This document shows, piece by piece, positions 1 to 5,536 of a stretch of DNA of 5,661 nt. Positions within the stretch are counted from its first letter, which is position 1. Each line of letters opens with the position of its first letter. Position numbers and translations under genes: made by a program. The stretch is from NCBI GenBank assembly GCA_031270145.1, contig JAISYD010000330.1, positions 1 to 5,661 on the forward strand, read 5' to 3'. Below the pieces are notes generated by a model. It did no database searches. It was not told the origin of the DNA and saw nothing but the letters and a program-made list of their open reading frames with translations. This DNA comes from Planctomycetota bacterium (GTDB lineage: Bacteria > Planctomycetota > SZUA-567).

Positions 1-389
1 GCTCGATCCAGGCCAGCATCCCCTTCTATGCCGGTAAAATCGAGGGGGTGCAAAAGACTTGGCATGAAAACGGCCGAATCCAGGCCGAGGAGACCTACCG
101 CCACAGCCTGAAAAACGGCCCCAGCGTTTTCTGGCGGCCCGACGGCGGTTTGGACATGCGCCTCAACTACCTGGACGACAAGCTGGACGGAACCCAGATC
201 TGGTTCCATCCGGACGGCGGCAAAGCGCGGGAAATCAACCTTTCCCGGGGCGTGCCGCATGGCTCCTGGCGGGAATGGGACGAAACCGGCAAATCGCTGA
301 TCGACGACGAGTACGACAACGGCGAGTTGAAGCGGAAGAACCAGCCGCCGCCGGCCTCGCCTCCCGCCGCCGCGTCTCCGGAGGCTTGA
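1..389 (+). CDS. YwqK/MORN-variant repeat protein, 3' part
   Basis: The reading frame is open from the left edge (first full codon at base 3) and ends with TGA at 387-389. The true start lies outside the window; a GTG at 48 is only an internal valine codon, because repeat-like sequence continues upstream of it. From base 45 four consecutive 24-residue units can be laid out (about 45-116, 117-188, 189-260, 261-332). Each begins with G and carries an aromatic residue followed by a turn such as HENG, RPDGG, HPDGG or DETG. This is the pattern of the MORN-variant repeats found in proteins annotated as YwqK-family antitoxins. The C-terminus is a charged stretch followed by a Pro/Ala-rich tail. The biochemical function of these proteins is mostly unknown, and the antitoxin label should not be taken as proof of a toxin partner, none of which is visible here. 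It converges on cmk with 12 bp between the stops. Confidence 0.75.
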   Translation, partial: SIQASIPFYAGKIEGVQKTWHENGRIQAEETYRHSLKNGPSVFWRPDGGLDMRLNYLDDKLDGTQIWFHPDGGKAREINLSRGVPHGSWREWDETGKSLIDDEYDNGELKRKNQPPPASPPAAASPEA

Positions 390-396
390 GCGGCGG
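364..396. terminator. GC-rich hairpin at the convergent junction, possible bidirectional terminator
   Basis: A perfect 7-bp inverted repeat, CCGCCGC at 367-373 and GCGGCGG at 390-396, encloses the end of the repeat-protein gene. Its loop contains a further palindrome, CTCCGGAG (376-383). It sits at the only junction where transcripts of the two strands collide. No clear T-tract follows on either strand, so it is not a canonical intrinsic terminator, and in GC-rich coding DNA it may be chance. Confidence 0.25.
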
Positions 397-401
397 ACCG
401 G

Positions 402-1109
402 CTATTTCATCCTGGCCAGCAATTCCGCCGCCGCCCGCTCCGGCGTCATCTCGCTGGTGTCGATTAAGGCGATGCCCTGTCCGGCCCGCGCGAGATCGAG
501 GGCCTCTTTCATGGGGCCGACCTGGTAGTCCGAGGCGTCCCGCCGCTGGATGTCGGCCAAAATTTCGGCAAAGGGGATTTCCCGGCCGGCCGCCAGCATT
601 TCGGAGTGGCGGCGGCTGGCCCGAATCTCCGGGCTGGCGGTAAGGAAAAACTTCCAGCGCGCCCGCGGCAACACCACGGTGGCGATGTCCCGGCCTTCCA
701 TCACCACCGGCCGTTTCCCGGCCAGGTCCTGTTGCATTTTCACCAGCCTTGCCCGGATTTCCGGCGCCCTGGCCGCGAACCTAACCTTGCGGGCCACCTC
801 CGGGCCGCGGATCTCCGCCGACACGTCCGTCCCGTCCAGGAGCAAGCGGTCGCCCGAGGCGTTGAAGGAGATGTCGACGCTTTCGGCCACCGCCAGCAAG
901 GCTTCCGGATCCTGGAGATCGACATTCCGGCTGATGGCCGCCAAGGTCACCGCCCGGTACATGGCGCCGGTATCGACGTACAGGAACCCGCGCCGGGCGG
1001 CGACCCTCTTGGCCACGCTGCTTTTGCCGGCGCCGGCCGGGCCGTCAATCGCCACCGCCTCCATCAAGGCTTCCCCGTCCGTCCGGCTTTCGTTCCCGGC
1101 GGCGCTCAT
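402..1109 (-). CDS. cmk: Cytidylate (CMP/dCMP) kinase
   Basis: Cytoplasmic NMP kinase that transfers phosphate from ATP to CMP or dCMP in pyrimidine nucleotide synthesis. The 235-residue reading has a P-loop GPAGAGKSS at about 23-31, DTGAMYRA at 46-53, the CMP-site arginine in PEIRA (R119), GRDIATVV at 139-146 (D141 matches E. coli D132), KFFLTASPEIRASRR at 153-167 and an RD..D lid motif at 190-194, so the fold is complete. The lid is odd: the usual R a few residues after RD..D is missing, and about seven extra residues follow before IDTS. The start chosen here overlaps the rpiB stop as ATGA and has GGAAG just upstream. An internal ATG at 1064 (GGGGAAG upstream) would give 220 residues and an N-terminus nearer the family norm, so the start is uncertain. 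Stop is TAG. Confidence 0.93.
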   Translation of the reverse strand: MSAAGNESRTDGEALMEAVAIDGPAGAGKSSVAKRVAARRGFLYVDTGAMYRAVTLAAISRNVDLQDPEALLAVAESVDISFNASGDRLLLDGTDVSAEIRGPEVARKVRFAARAPEIRARLVKMQQDLAGKRPVVMEGRDIATVVLPRARWKFFLTASPEIRASRRHSEMLAAGREIPFAEILADIQRRDASDYQVGPMKEALDLARAGQGIALIDTSEMTPERAAAELLARMK

Positions 1110-1561
1110 CCGGCTTCCGGATCATCTATCATCCGGATGCGTTTCACATGGCGCTCATCCCCGGAAAAGGGGGTGGCGAGCCAGAGGTCGAGGATTTTCT
1201 CGTGCGGCTCGTAAATAGTCGCCCGGCCCGGCATGACCAGGATGTTGGCGTCATTGTGCTCGCGGGAAAGGGCGGCGAATTCGCTGTTGAGGCAGAGGGC
1301 GGCCCGCACGCCCCGCACCCGGTTGGCCGTATAGCTCATGCCGAGGCCGGTGCCGCAAAGAAGGACGCCCCTCGGGCATTCGCCCCCGGCTACGGCCAGC
1401 GCCACCTTCCGCCCGGCCAGCGGATAGTCCGCCTTGCCGTTCGCCACGACGGTGAAATCCCGCACCTCCCAGCCCAAATCCCTGAGATGCCCCGCCAATC
1501 GATCCTTGACCTCCAGGGCGGCGTGATCCGAGCCAATGGCGATGATTTTCGGCGTTTCCAT
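1106..1561 (-). CDS. rpiB: Ribose 5-phosphate isomerase B (RpiB/LacAB family)
   Basis: Interconverts ribulose 5-phosphate and ribose 5-phosphate in the non-oxidative pentose phosphate pathway; cytoplasmic. The 151 residues match the usual family length. Active-site residues known from E. coli RpiB are all visible: D12-H13 in GSDHA, C69 and T71 in LLCGTGLGMS (68-76 region), H102 in REHNDANIL, and R137 and R141 in ERHVKRI. A family member acting on allose 6-phosphate or galactose 6-phosphate (LacAB) cannot be fully excluded, but no sugar-utilisation genes are nearby. The tail motif reads SGDERH where GGRH is usual, a one-residue insertion. The start is firm: AGGAGG lies 5 nt before the ATG. It lies 112 bp after tsaC, and its stop overlaps the cmk start as ATGA, suggesting coupled translation of the pair. 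Confidence 0.95.
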   Translation of the reverse strand: METPKIIAIGSDHAALEVKDRLAGHLRDLGWEVRDFTVVANGKADYPLAGRKVALAVAGGECPRGVLLCGTGLGMSYTANRVRGVRAALCLNSEFAALSREHNDANILVMPGRATIYEPHEKILDLWLATPFSGDERHVKRIRMIDDPEAG

Positions 1562-1566
1562 GTTTT

Positions 1567-1572
1567 CCTCCT
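1567..1572 (-). promoter_or_regulatory. Ribosome binding site of rpiB
   Basis: Reading on the minus strand, a full-consensus AGGAGG lies 5 nt upstream of the rpiB ATG. It is the strongest ribosome site in the minus-strand run and fits rpiB being the first gene of its own translation block. Confidence 0.85.
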
Positions 1573-1673
1573 ATAAAACCATTGTCTGTCGGTTGATCGG
1601 AAGACTTTTATGAATAAATCATATAAAAGCGTCCGCGTCGCGACGGAATTCCGGCCGGGAACGCGCCCCGCGG
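1573..1673 (-). promoter_or_regulatory. AT-rich intergenic region upstream of rpiB, possible promoter/operator
   Basis: The gap between tsaC and rpiB holds a markedly AT-rich island (about 1601-1630) in otherwise GC-rich DNA. On the minus strand, TATGAT at 1623-1618 is a 5/6 match to a -10 box, but no good -35 lies at 16-18 bp, so promoter activity is tentative. An imperfect palindrome, CTTTTAT (1605-1611) with ATAAAAG (1623-1629), overlaps that -10 and could be an operator or an RNA hairpin. Nearer tsaC is a 10-bp palindrome CGTCGCGACG (1636-1645). On the minus strand a short GC-rich stem followed by CTTTTAT could also act as a weak terminator for the upstream genes. Confidence 0.4.
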
Positions 1674-2282
1674 CTAGCTCCGCCAGACGGCGAAGAGCTC
1701 CCCGGGATCCACCCCTCCCCCGCGTAAAATGCGGAGTTCCCCTTCCAGGCAACTGGCCACGGTCGAGGGCAGGCCGCCGGCGATGCGGCCGCCGTCAAGC
1801 AGCAGATCCGCCTGATCGCCGAAGGCGTCCGCCGCGTCCGCGTCGCTTGGCGCCGGCTGGCCGGCCGGATTGGCGCTGGAGGAAACCAGCGCCTTGCCGA
1901 GGCGGCGGCATAGCGTCAGGACAAAGGGGGAGTTTGGGACGCGTATCCCGATTCCCGAACCATCGGCTCCGGGCACGACCAGGGTCAATGGCCCGGGCCA
2001 GAAACGCCTGGCCAACTTTTCCGCCCCGAGGCAGGGGAGGGCGCCCAGTTCCCGCGCCATAGCCAAATCCGCCGCCAGGAACTGGAACGGTTTGGCGTCC
2101 GCCCCCTCCCTTCCCTTCAAACGGCGGAGTTTGCCGATGGCGTCGGCTCGGCCTGAAAGCGCCCCGACGCCGTAAACCGTATCGGTGGGGAAAATCGCCA
2201 CTCCGCCGCCGGCCAGCGTCTCAACCGCCAGGTCGAGCGCGGTTGCGGGATCAGCGGTCAGACTCACCCGCCTTGACGCCAT
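1674..2282 (-). CDS. tsaC: L-threonylcarbamoyladenylate synthase (Sua5/YrdC/TsaC family)
   Basis: Makes threonylcarbamoyl-AMP from threonine, bicarbonate and ATP, the first step of the t6A37 modification of ANN-decoding tRNAs; cytoplasmic. The 202-residue protein consists of the YrdC domain alone, without the extra C-terminal Sua5 domain. Visible motifs are FPTDTVYG (31-38), KGR with KP downstream (56-65), WPGPLT (95-100), SSAN (135-138), PSTV (172-175) and ILRGG (185-189). The frame is open for 85 codons further upstream, but that part reads through the preceding isomerase gene in another frame and resembles nothing. The ATG at 2282 is preceded by GGAGG at 6-nt spacing and lines up with the family N-terminus. 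It overlaps the isomerase gene by 32 bp, so translation is probably linked to it. Stop is TAG. Confidence 0.94.
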   Translation of the reverse strand: MASRRVSLTADPATALDLAVETLAGGGVAIFPTDTVYGVGALSGRADAIGKLRRLKGREGADAKPFQFLAADLAMARELGALPCLGAEKLARRFWPGPLTLVVPGADGSGIGIRVPNSPFVLTLCRRLGKALVSSSANPAGQPAPSDADAADAFGDQADLLLDGGRIAGGLPSTVASCLEGELRILRGGGVDPGELFAVWRS

Positions 2283-3471
2283 GCGCCGCCTCCAATCCGC
2301 CGGTTCCGGCGGACTCGCCCAGTACCAGGCTGCCGTCCCGCAAGGCGTCCTCACGCAACTTGGCCATGAATTCGCCCGCCATGAGGACGAAGAATTTTTC
2401 CTCGTAGGCGGCCAGCGCCGCTTCCCGCGCCTCCTCGAATTCCGGCAGCCGCCGATCCGTTTTTTCCTCGTTTTTGATGATGTGGTAGCCCATGGAGGTT
2501 CGGATCGGGGCGGAGAAGGAGCCCGGGCGCATGGCAAAGGCGGCGTCCTCCAACTCCCGGAGGAGCTCGCCGCGCGTCACCCAGCGGGAAAGCGTCCCGC
2601 CCATGCCGTAGGCGCGGGCCACCGAGGCGAAATTTTCGCCCATCCGCAAGCGGGTATGGGCTTCCAGGATTTGCCGTTCCGCCAGGGCCCAGTCGTCCGG
2701 CCCCGATACGCCGTCGTTTTCCGGATCCGCCGGGGGGGCGATGAATACCTGGGACACCAGCGCCCGCTCCGGCTGGATGAAGTCGGCCCGCCTTTCGGCA
2801 TAATAGGTCCTGAGCTGCGCCTCGGTGGGCGGGAGGGTCTTGCGCATAATCTTCCTGAGCGCCAGTTCCGCCCACACCGAGCGTTGCCGGTATTCCTCTA
2901 TGCGCATACCCGAGGCGGCGCCGGCCAGGGCGTCCGGATCGTCGAGGTTCGGGAAGACCCGGCGCAGCCTTTTCAAGTGCTCGGCCAGCCGTTCGTCAAC
3001 CTCCTGCTCGGTCACTTCCAGGCCCAGACGCGCCAGTTCCCTGAGGATTATGGCGCGACCGATCATCCAGTCGAGCGTTTCGCCGCCCCGGGAAAGCCAC
3101 AGTTCCCGCATGACGTCGACATTGGTTATCGGTTTGCCGGCGAAGACGGCGAGAACCTTGGCGGCCGCGTCGGCGGAGTTTTTTCCGGAATGCCCGCCGT
3201 CGCCCTCAAGCGCCGCTTTCTTTCCGTCCGGCGCCTTTTCCGCCGGGTCGCTTTTTTCCCCGGCGTTGGTCCGGAGCGGCTTAACCGGCATTTCGCTATA
3301 GGCTATCGGGCCGCCGGCGGCGGGAATCTCCACCCGGATCCTGGCCCGCGGCTGCGTCGGGGCGGAGGATTCGCCCTGTTCCTCCGCCGGCGCCCCGGAG
3401 ATGGAAAACAGCAGGAAAAACGCCGCCGGCAGGATATGCTTCCCCGCCTTCCGGCCGGCGTCGGCCTTCAA
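2251..3471 (-). CDS. Exported peptidyl-prolyl isomerase, SurA/PpiC (parvulin) type
   Basis: Predicted periplasmic foldase that isomerises prolyl bonds and chaperones exported proteins. Start chosen: TTG at 3471, overlapping the upstream stop as TTGA, with GGGGA about 6 nt upstream, giving 406 residues. This places a textbook Sec signal at the N-terminus: basic n-region with R7, K8 and K11, hydrophobic core 13-25, and an APA cleavage site after 29. There is no lipobox cysteine. An earlier TTG (3549) would bury the signal behind 26 polar residues. A low-complexity charged linker (about 60-100) precedes a SurA-like N-region starting VLAVFAGKPIT (106-116). One parvulin domain spans about 236-337, with QVFIAP, GGTLSRW (291-297), AAFAMRPGSFS (310-320) and GYHII (328-332). 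A helical charged tail follows. A single parvulin domain with an N-terminal chaperone region is also seen in PrsA and related foldases, so I do not assign a gene name. Confidence 0.87.
   Translation of the reverse strand: MKADAGRKAGKHILPAAFFLLFSISGAPAEEQGESSAPTQPRARIRVEIPAAGGPIAYSEMPVKPLRTNAGEKSDPAEKAPDGKKAALEGDGGHSGKNSADAAAKVLAVFAGKPITNVDVMRELWLSRGGETLDWMIGRAIILRELARLGLEVTEQEVDERLAEHLKRLRRVFPNLDDPDALAGAASGMRIEEYRQRSVWAELALRKIMRKTLPPTEAQLRTYYAERRADFIQPERALVSQVFIAPPADPENDGVSGPDDWALAERQILEAHTRLRMGENFASVARAYGMGGTLSRWVTRGELLRELEDAAFAMRPGSFSAPIRTSMGYHIIKNEEKTDRRLPEFEEAREAALAAYEEKFFVLMAGEFMAKLREDALRDGSLVLGESAGTGGLEAAHGVKAGESDR
2289..2293 (-). promoter_or_regulatory. Ribosome binding site that sets the tsaC start
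   Basis: GGAGG on the minus strand, 6 nt before the ATG at 2282, lying inside the 3' end of the isomerase gene. It supports the internal start over the longer open frame. Confidence 0.75.
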
Positions 3472-4577
3472 GGCCAGTCCCCGTGCCGGTTGGGCATCCC
3501 CTCCCTGGCGGACGATCCGGACTTGGCGGAAGGATCCAATGATCGCCAAAGCGCCTCGCCCGCTTCGCGGAGGGCGCTCCAGCCTTTTTCAACCGCCTCG
3601 GCCAGATTCGGCTGGCCTGGATCGGCGTCTGTCCGTCCTTCCCGGGGATCGTCCGGCAAGCCGGCGAAAGCCCCCCAGAAAGCCGGCTTGGAATCCTCCC
3701 GGCCGGTCGCGTCGTCTCCGGCCGCGGCGGCTTCCGTCTCCGTCTCCGGCGGTTCGCCGGAAAGGATGCGCGCCGGGGTTCCGGCGGCGAACCAGGAAAG
3801 GAGATCCAGGCGGCGGATCAGGGCCCCGTTGTTCTGGCGGTTCATGGCTATGGCGAAACGCCGGAGCAAGCTGTTTCCCCAATCCCGTCCCAGGGAAACT
3901 GCCTCCAGGCCCTGAAGGCGCGGGGCGTCGGGATCGGCGATGCCGCCCCAGGCCTGGCCGCCGGCGCCGGCCAAGCGGAGCAGCAGATCGGCCACCGGTC
4001 CGGCTTCCCCCAACGCCAGGGCGGCGGCCCGGTCGGACGAGAACATGGCGGCCCGCCGCCAGTTCTCCAGACCCCAGAACAGCATGGCGGCCGGCAGGGC
4101 GGCCAGGCCGGAAAAATCCTGGATGCGGCGGAGCGCGTCGGTTGCCGCCAGTCGGCCGGCGTTCCCGAGACGGATGTCGCCCGCCCGCATGGCGAGGAGG
4201 GCGGCCATTTCGGCCGGCGGCAGGGTTTCCAGCCAGGCCTGGTCCATGACCAGGATGCGCGCCTCGCCGCCGCCCTGGAACGACCAGGGCTGATCCGGGC
4301 GGAAGGCCAGGTGCAGGGGGGTGTTCCCGAGGCCGAAACGTTCCTGGGTCGCGTTCCACAGATCGTGCAGGCGCGGGTAAACGCCTGTGCCGACCCGGAT
4401 CATGGAGGCGATGTCGCCGCGGCGTTCGGCCTGGCCGCCGACGATTTCCGCCAGCATGGCCATGCCCTTGGCGAAGCCCGGGATCTTTTCCAGGCGTCCG
4501 AGCGCTTGGCGGTCGTCGGGATGGCGGTAACGTTCCGGGTCGATTCGGCCCAAGGCGGCGGTTTCGCTCATGTTCAT
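3468..4577 (-). CDS. M48-peptidase-like protein lacking the zinc site (pseudo-metallopeptidase)
   Basis: 369 residues, no signal peptide or convincing membrane helix. By eye the layout follows cytoplasmic M48 (Ste24/HtpX clan) proteins: HPDDRQAL near the N-terminus (19-26), then VYPRLHDL (66-73), TPLHLAF (86-92), ILVMDQAWLETL (108-119), AEMAALLAMRAGDIRLGN (122-139), SSDRAAALALG (180-190) and a final IRRLDLLSWFAAG..ARIL block (about 254-272). The expected HExxH is MRAGD (130-134), and the third zinc ligand, the E four residues before the D of the SxDRA motif, is M178. No catalytic residue remains, so proteolysis is not expected; a binding or scaffold role is inference. The last hundred residues are an acidic, low-complexity stretch and an amphipathic tail. 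Start ATG overlaps the surE stop as ATGA with GGGGGAG 7 nt upstream; a TTG at 4619 and an ATG at 4571 are less likely. The stop overlaps the isomerase start. Confidence 0.72.
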   Translation of the reverse strand: MNMSETAALGRIDPERYRHPDDRQALGRLEKIPGFAKGMAMLAEIVGGQAERRGDIASMIRVGTGVYPRLHDLWNATQERFGLGNTPLHLAFRPDQPWSFQGGGEARILVMDQAWLETLPPAEMAALLAMRAGDIRLGNAGRLAATDALRRIQDFSGLAALPAAMLFWGLENWRRAAMFSSDRAAALALGEAGPVADLLLRLAGAGGQAWGGIADPDAPRLQGLEAVSLGRDWGNSLLRRFAIAMNRQNNGALIRRLDLLSWFAAGTPARILSGEPPETETEAAAAGDDATGREDSKPAFWGAFAGLPDDPREGRTDADPGQPNLAEAVEKGWSALREAGEALWRSLDPSAKSGSSAREGMPNRHGDWP

Positions 4578-5368
4578 CCTTTGTCTCCCCCGGGAATGGG
4601 CGACAGCTCCCTCCGCCAACCGCGGTGGATTTCCTCCAGCAGGGCGTCGTCCGTCATCTCGAAGCGGAGTGGCGTGACCACGGCGAAGCCGGCGTTGAAG
4701 GCGGCGGCGTCGCAGCCGCTGTCCGGCCGGGGGGACAGCCAGTCGCCGCCCAGGACGAAGCCGTCGCTGGCGGGATTCGCCGCCAGCCCGTCCAGGAAGC
4801 CCCCGGCGCCGTGCCGGGCCGCCGCCAAGCCGCGAATCTCGTCCGGGGGAAGCGACGGCACGTTTAGGTTCAGCAGGAAGGGCCGGCCCTTCTGGCTTTC
4901 CGCCAGGGCCAGGGCCATTTCAGCCAGTTTCCTGGCATAGAATTTGGCGCCCTCCCAATTGGGCGGGATCGCGTAATCGACCGACACCGCCAGGGCCGGG
5001 ATGCCGGAGGCCAGGGCCTCAAGGGCGGCTCCGACTGTGCCTGAACAGCGGACATTCCGGCCCAGATTCGGGCCGTGGTTGATGCCGCTCGCCACCAGGC
5101 GGGGAGGGTTGTCGCGGAGCAGCCAGCCCAGCGCGTATTTAACCGCGTCCACCGGGGTGCCGTCCAGGGAATGCCGAGGGACGCCGCCGGGTCCGTCGGG
5201 AAACCTTTTCGCCTTGAGGCCGCGGTTGATGCTGATGCCCATCCCCACGCCGGACTGGTTCTCGAGCGGGGCCGCGATCACCAGGTCGTCGAGACCGTCC
5301 AGGGCCTCGGCCAGGGCGGCCAGGCCGGGGGCTTCGACGCCGTCGTCGTTGGTCAGCAATATCGCCAT
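4574..5368 (-). CDS. surE: 5'/3'-nucleotidase SurE
   Basis: Metal-dependent phosphatase that removes phosphate from nucleoside 5'- and 3'-monophosphates (in some species also short polyphosphate); cytoplasmic. The 264 residues are normal for the family. The N-terminal signature ILLTNDDG (3-10) supplies D8 and D9. S39 in ENQSG and N97 in SGINHGPNLG (94-103) complete the metal site, and CSGTVGAA (108-115) matches the usual YSGTVGAA loop with Cys for Tyr. The C-terminal half has LLNLNVPSLPPDEIRG and the GFAVVTPL strand typical of the dimer-forming region. It is the first gene of the minus-strand run, about 30 nt after a predicted promoter. The ATG at 5368 aligns with the family start; its ribosome site, GGGAG about 10 nt upstream, is weak. 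The stop overlaps the next gene as ATGA. Confidence 0.96.
   Translation of the reverse strand: MAILLTNDDGVEAPGLAALAEALDGLDDLVIAAPLENQSGVGMGISINRGLKAKRFPDGPGGVPRHSLDGTPVDAVKYALGWLLRDNPPRLVASGINHGPNLGRNVRCSGTVGAALEALASGIPALAVSVDYAIPPNWEGAKFYARKLAEMALALAESQKGRPFLLNLNVPSLPPDEIRGLAAARHGAGGFLDGLAANPASDGFVLGGDWLSPRPDSGCDAAAFNAGFAVVTPLRFEMTDDALLEEIHRGWRRELSPIPGGDKG
4585..4591 (-). promoter_or_regulatory. Ribosome binding site of the M48-like gene
   Basis: GGGGGAG on the minus strand lies 7 nt before the ATG at 4577, inside the last codons of surE. It supports the ATGA-overlap start over the upstream TTG at 4619. Confidence 0.6.
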
Positions 5369-5404
5369 GCGCTAGCGGCTCCCGGGGGCAGAATGACTCC
5401 GGCC

Positions 5405-5433
5405 ATTATACGCCAATCCCGGGCCGGCGGCAA
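5405..5433 (-). promoter_or_regulatory. Sigma70-type promoter for the surE operon
   Basis: On the minus strand a perfect TATAAT (5410-5405) lies 17 bp downstream of TTGCCG (5433-5428), a 4/6 match to TTGACA. Transcription would start near 5398, leaving a leader of about 30 nt before surE. It is the only clear promoter I see for the first four genes of the run. Confidence 0.7.
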
Positions 5434-5446
5434 CTGTCTTTTGCCG
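5428..5446. promoter_or_regulatory. Inverted repeat over the surE -35 region
   Basis: CGGCAA (5428-5433) and TTGCCG (5441-5446) form a perfect 6-bp inverted repeat with a 7-nt spacer. One arm is exactly the predicted -35 of surE, and the other lies 13 bp upstream of the pgk -35. The position would suit an operator for both divergent genes, but the repeat is short and GC-rich, so chance is possible. Confidence 0.35.
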
Positions 5447-5459
5447 GCCGGGTTTGCTA

Positions 5460-5487
5460 TTGACAGCAAGCCGCGAAACGCGACAAT
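5460..5487 (+). promoter_or_regulatory. Sigma70-type promoter for pgk
   Basis: A perfect -35 TTGACA (5460-5465) is followed after 16 bp by GACAAT (5482-5487), a 4/6 match to TATAAT. Transcription would begin near 5494, giving a leader of about 43 nt. The -35 lies inside a small inverted repeat, TTGCT (5454-5458) with AGCAA (5465-5469), and the spacer holds CGCG-AAA-CGCG (5472-5482). Either may be a regulator site. Confidence 0.7.
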
Positions 5488-5522
5488 TCGCCCTTTACGG
5501 ATCGCCGGACCGGCGCTCACGC

Positions 5523-5528
5523 AGGAGG
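5523..5528 (+). promoter_or_regulatory. Ribosome binding site of pgk
   Basis: A full-consensus AGGAGG lies 8 nt before the pgk ATG, consistent with a highly expressed glycolytic gene. Confidence 0.85.
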
Positions 5529-5536
5529 ATATCGAT

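Noticed and set aside
48..50. GTG as start of the YwqK-type gene
   Set aside because: The frame continues upstream to the window edge with sequence like the preceding repeat (a Y-GK-EG pattern), so the GTG is an internal codon.
550..1576. Several long plus-strand frames opposite cmk and rpiB
   Set aside because: Both opposing genes have complete active-site motifs; these frames give low-complexity products without family features.
1636..1661. Palindromes CGTCGCGACG and TTCCGGCCGGGAA read as an intrinsic terminator after tsaC
   Set aside because: The stems are short and the only T-run (four T on the minus strand) is not directly attached to a strong stem, so I mention it only as a weak possibility in the intergenic entry.
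2283..2537. An 85-codon upstream extension of the tsaC frame
   Set aside because: It overlaps the isomerase domain in another frame, is an Arg/Ser/Pro-rich shadow, and a good ribosome site precedes the internal ATG at 2282.
2185..3915. A 576-codon open frame on the plus strand opposite the isomerase and neighbouring genes
   Set aside because: It lies antisense to recognised genes (the isomerase and parts of tsaC and the M48-like gene). Its product has no recognisable motif and is rich in Arg, Gly and Pro, as expected from the complement of GC-rich coding DNA.
3589..4359. A 256-codon minus-strand frame within the M48-like gene, considered as evidence of a frameshift that hid an HExxH motif
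   Set aside because: The alternative frame is Arg/Pro/Gly-rich with no HExxH, and M48-like blocks continue in the main frame on both sides of MRAGD.
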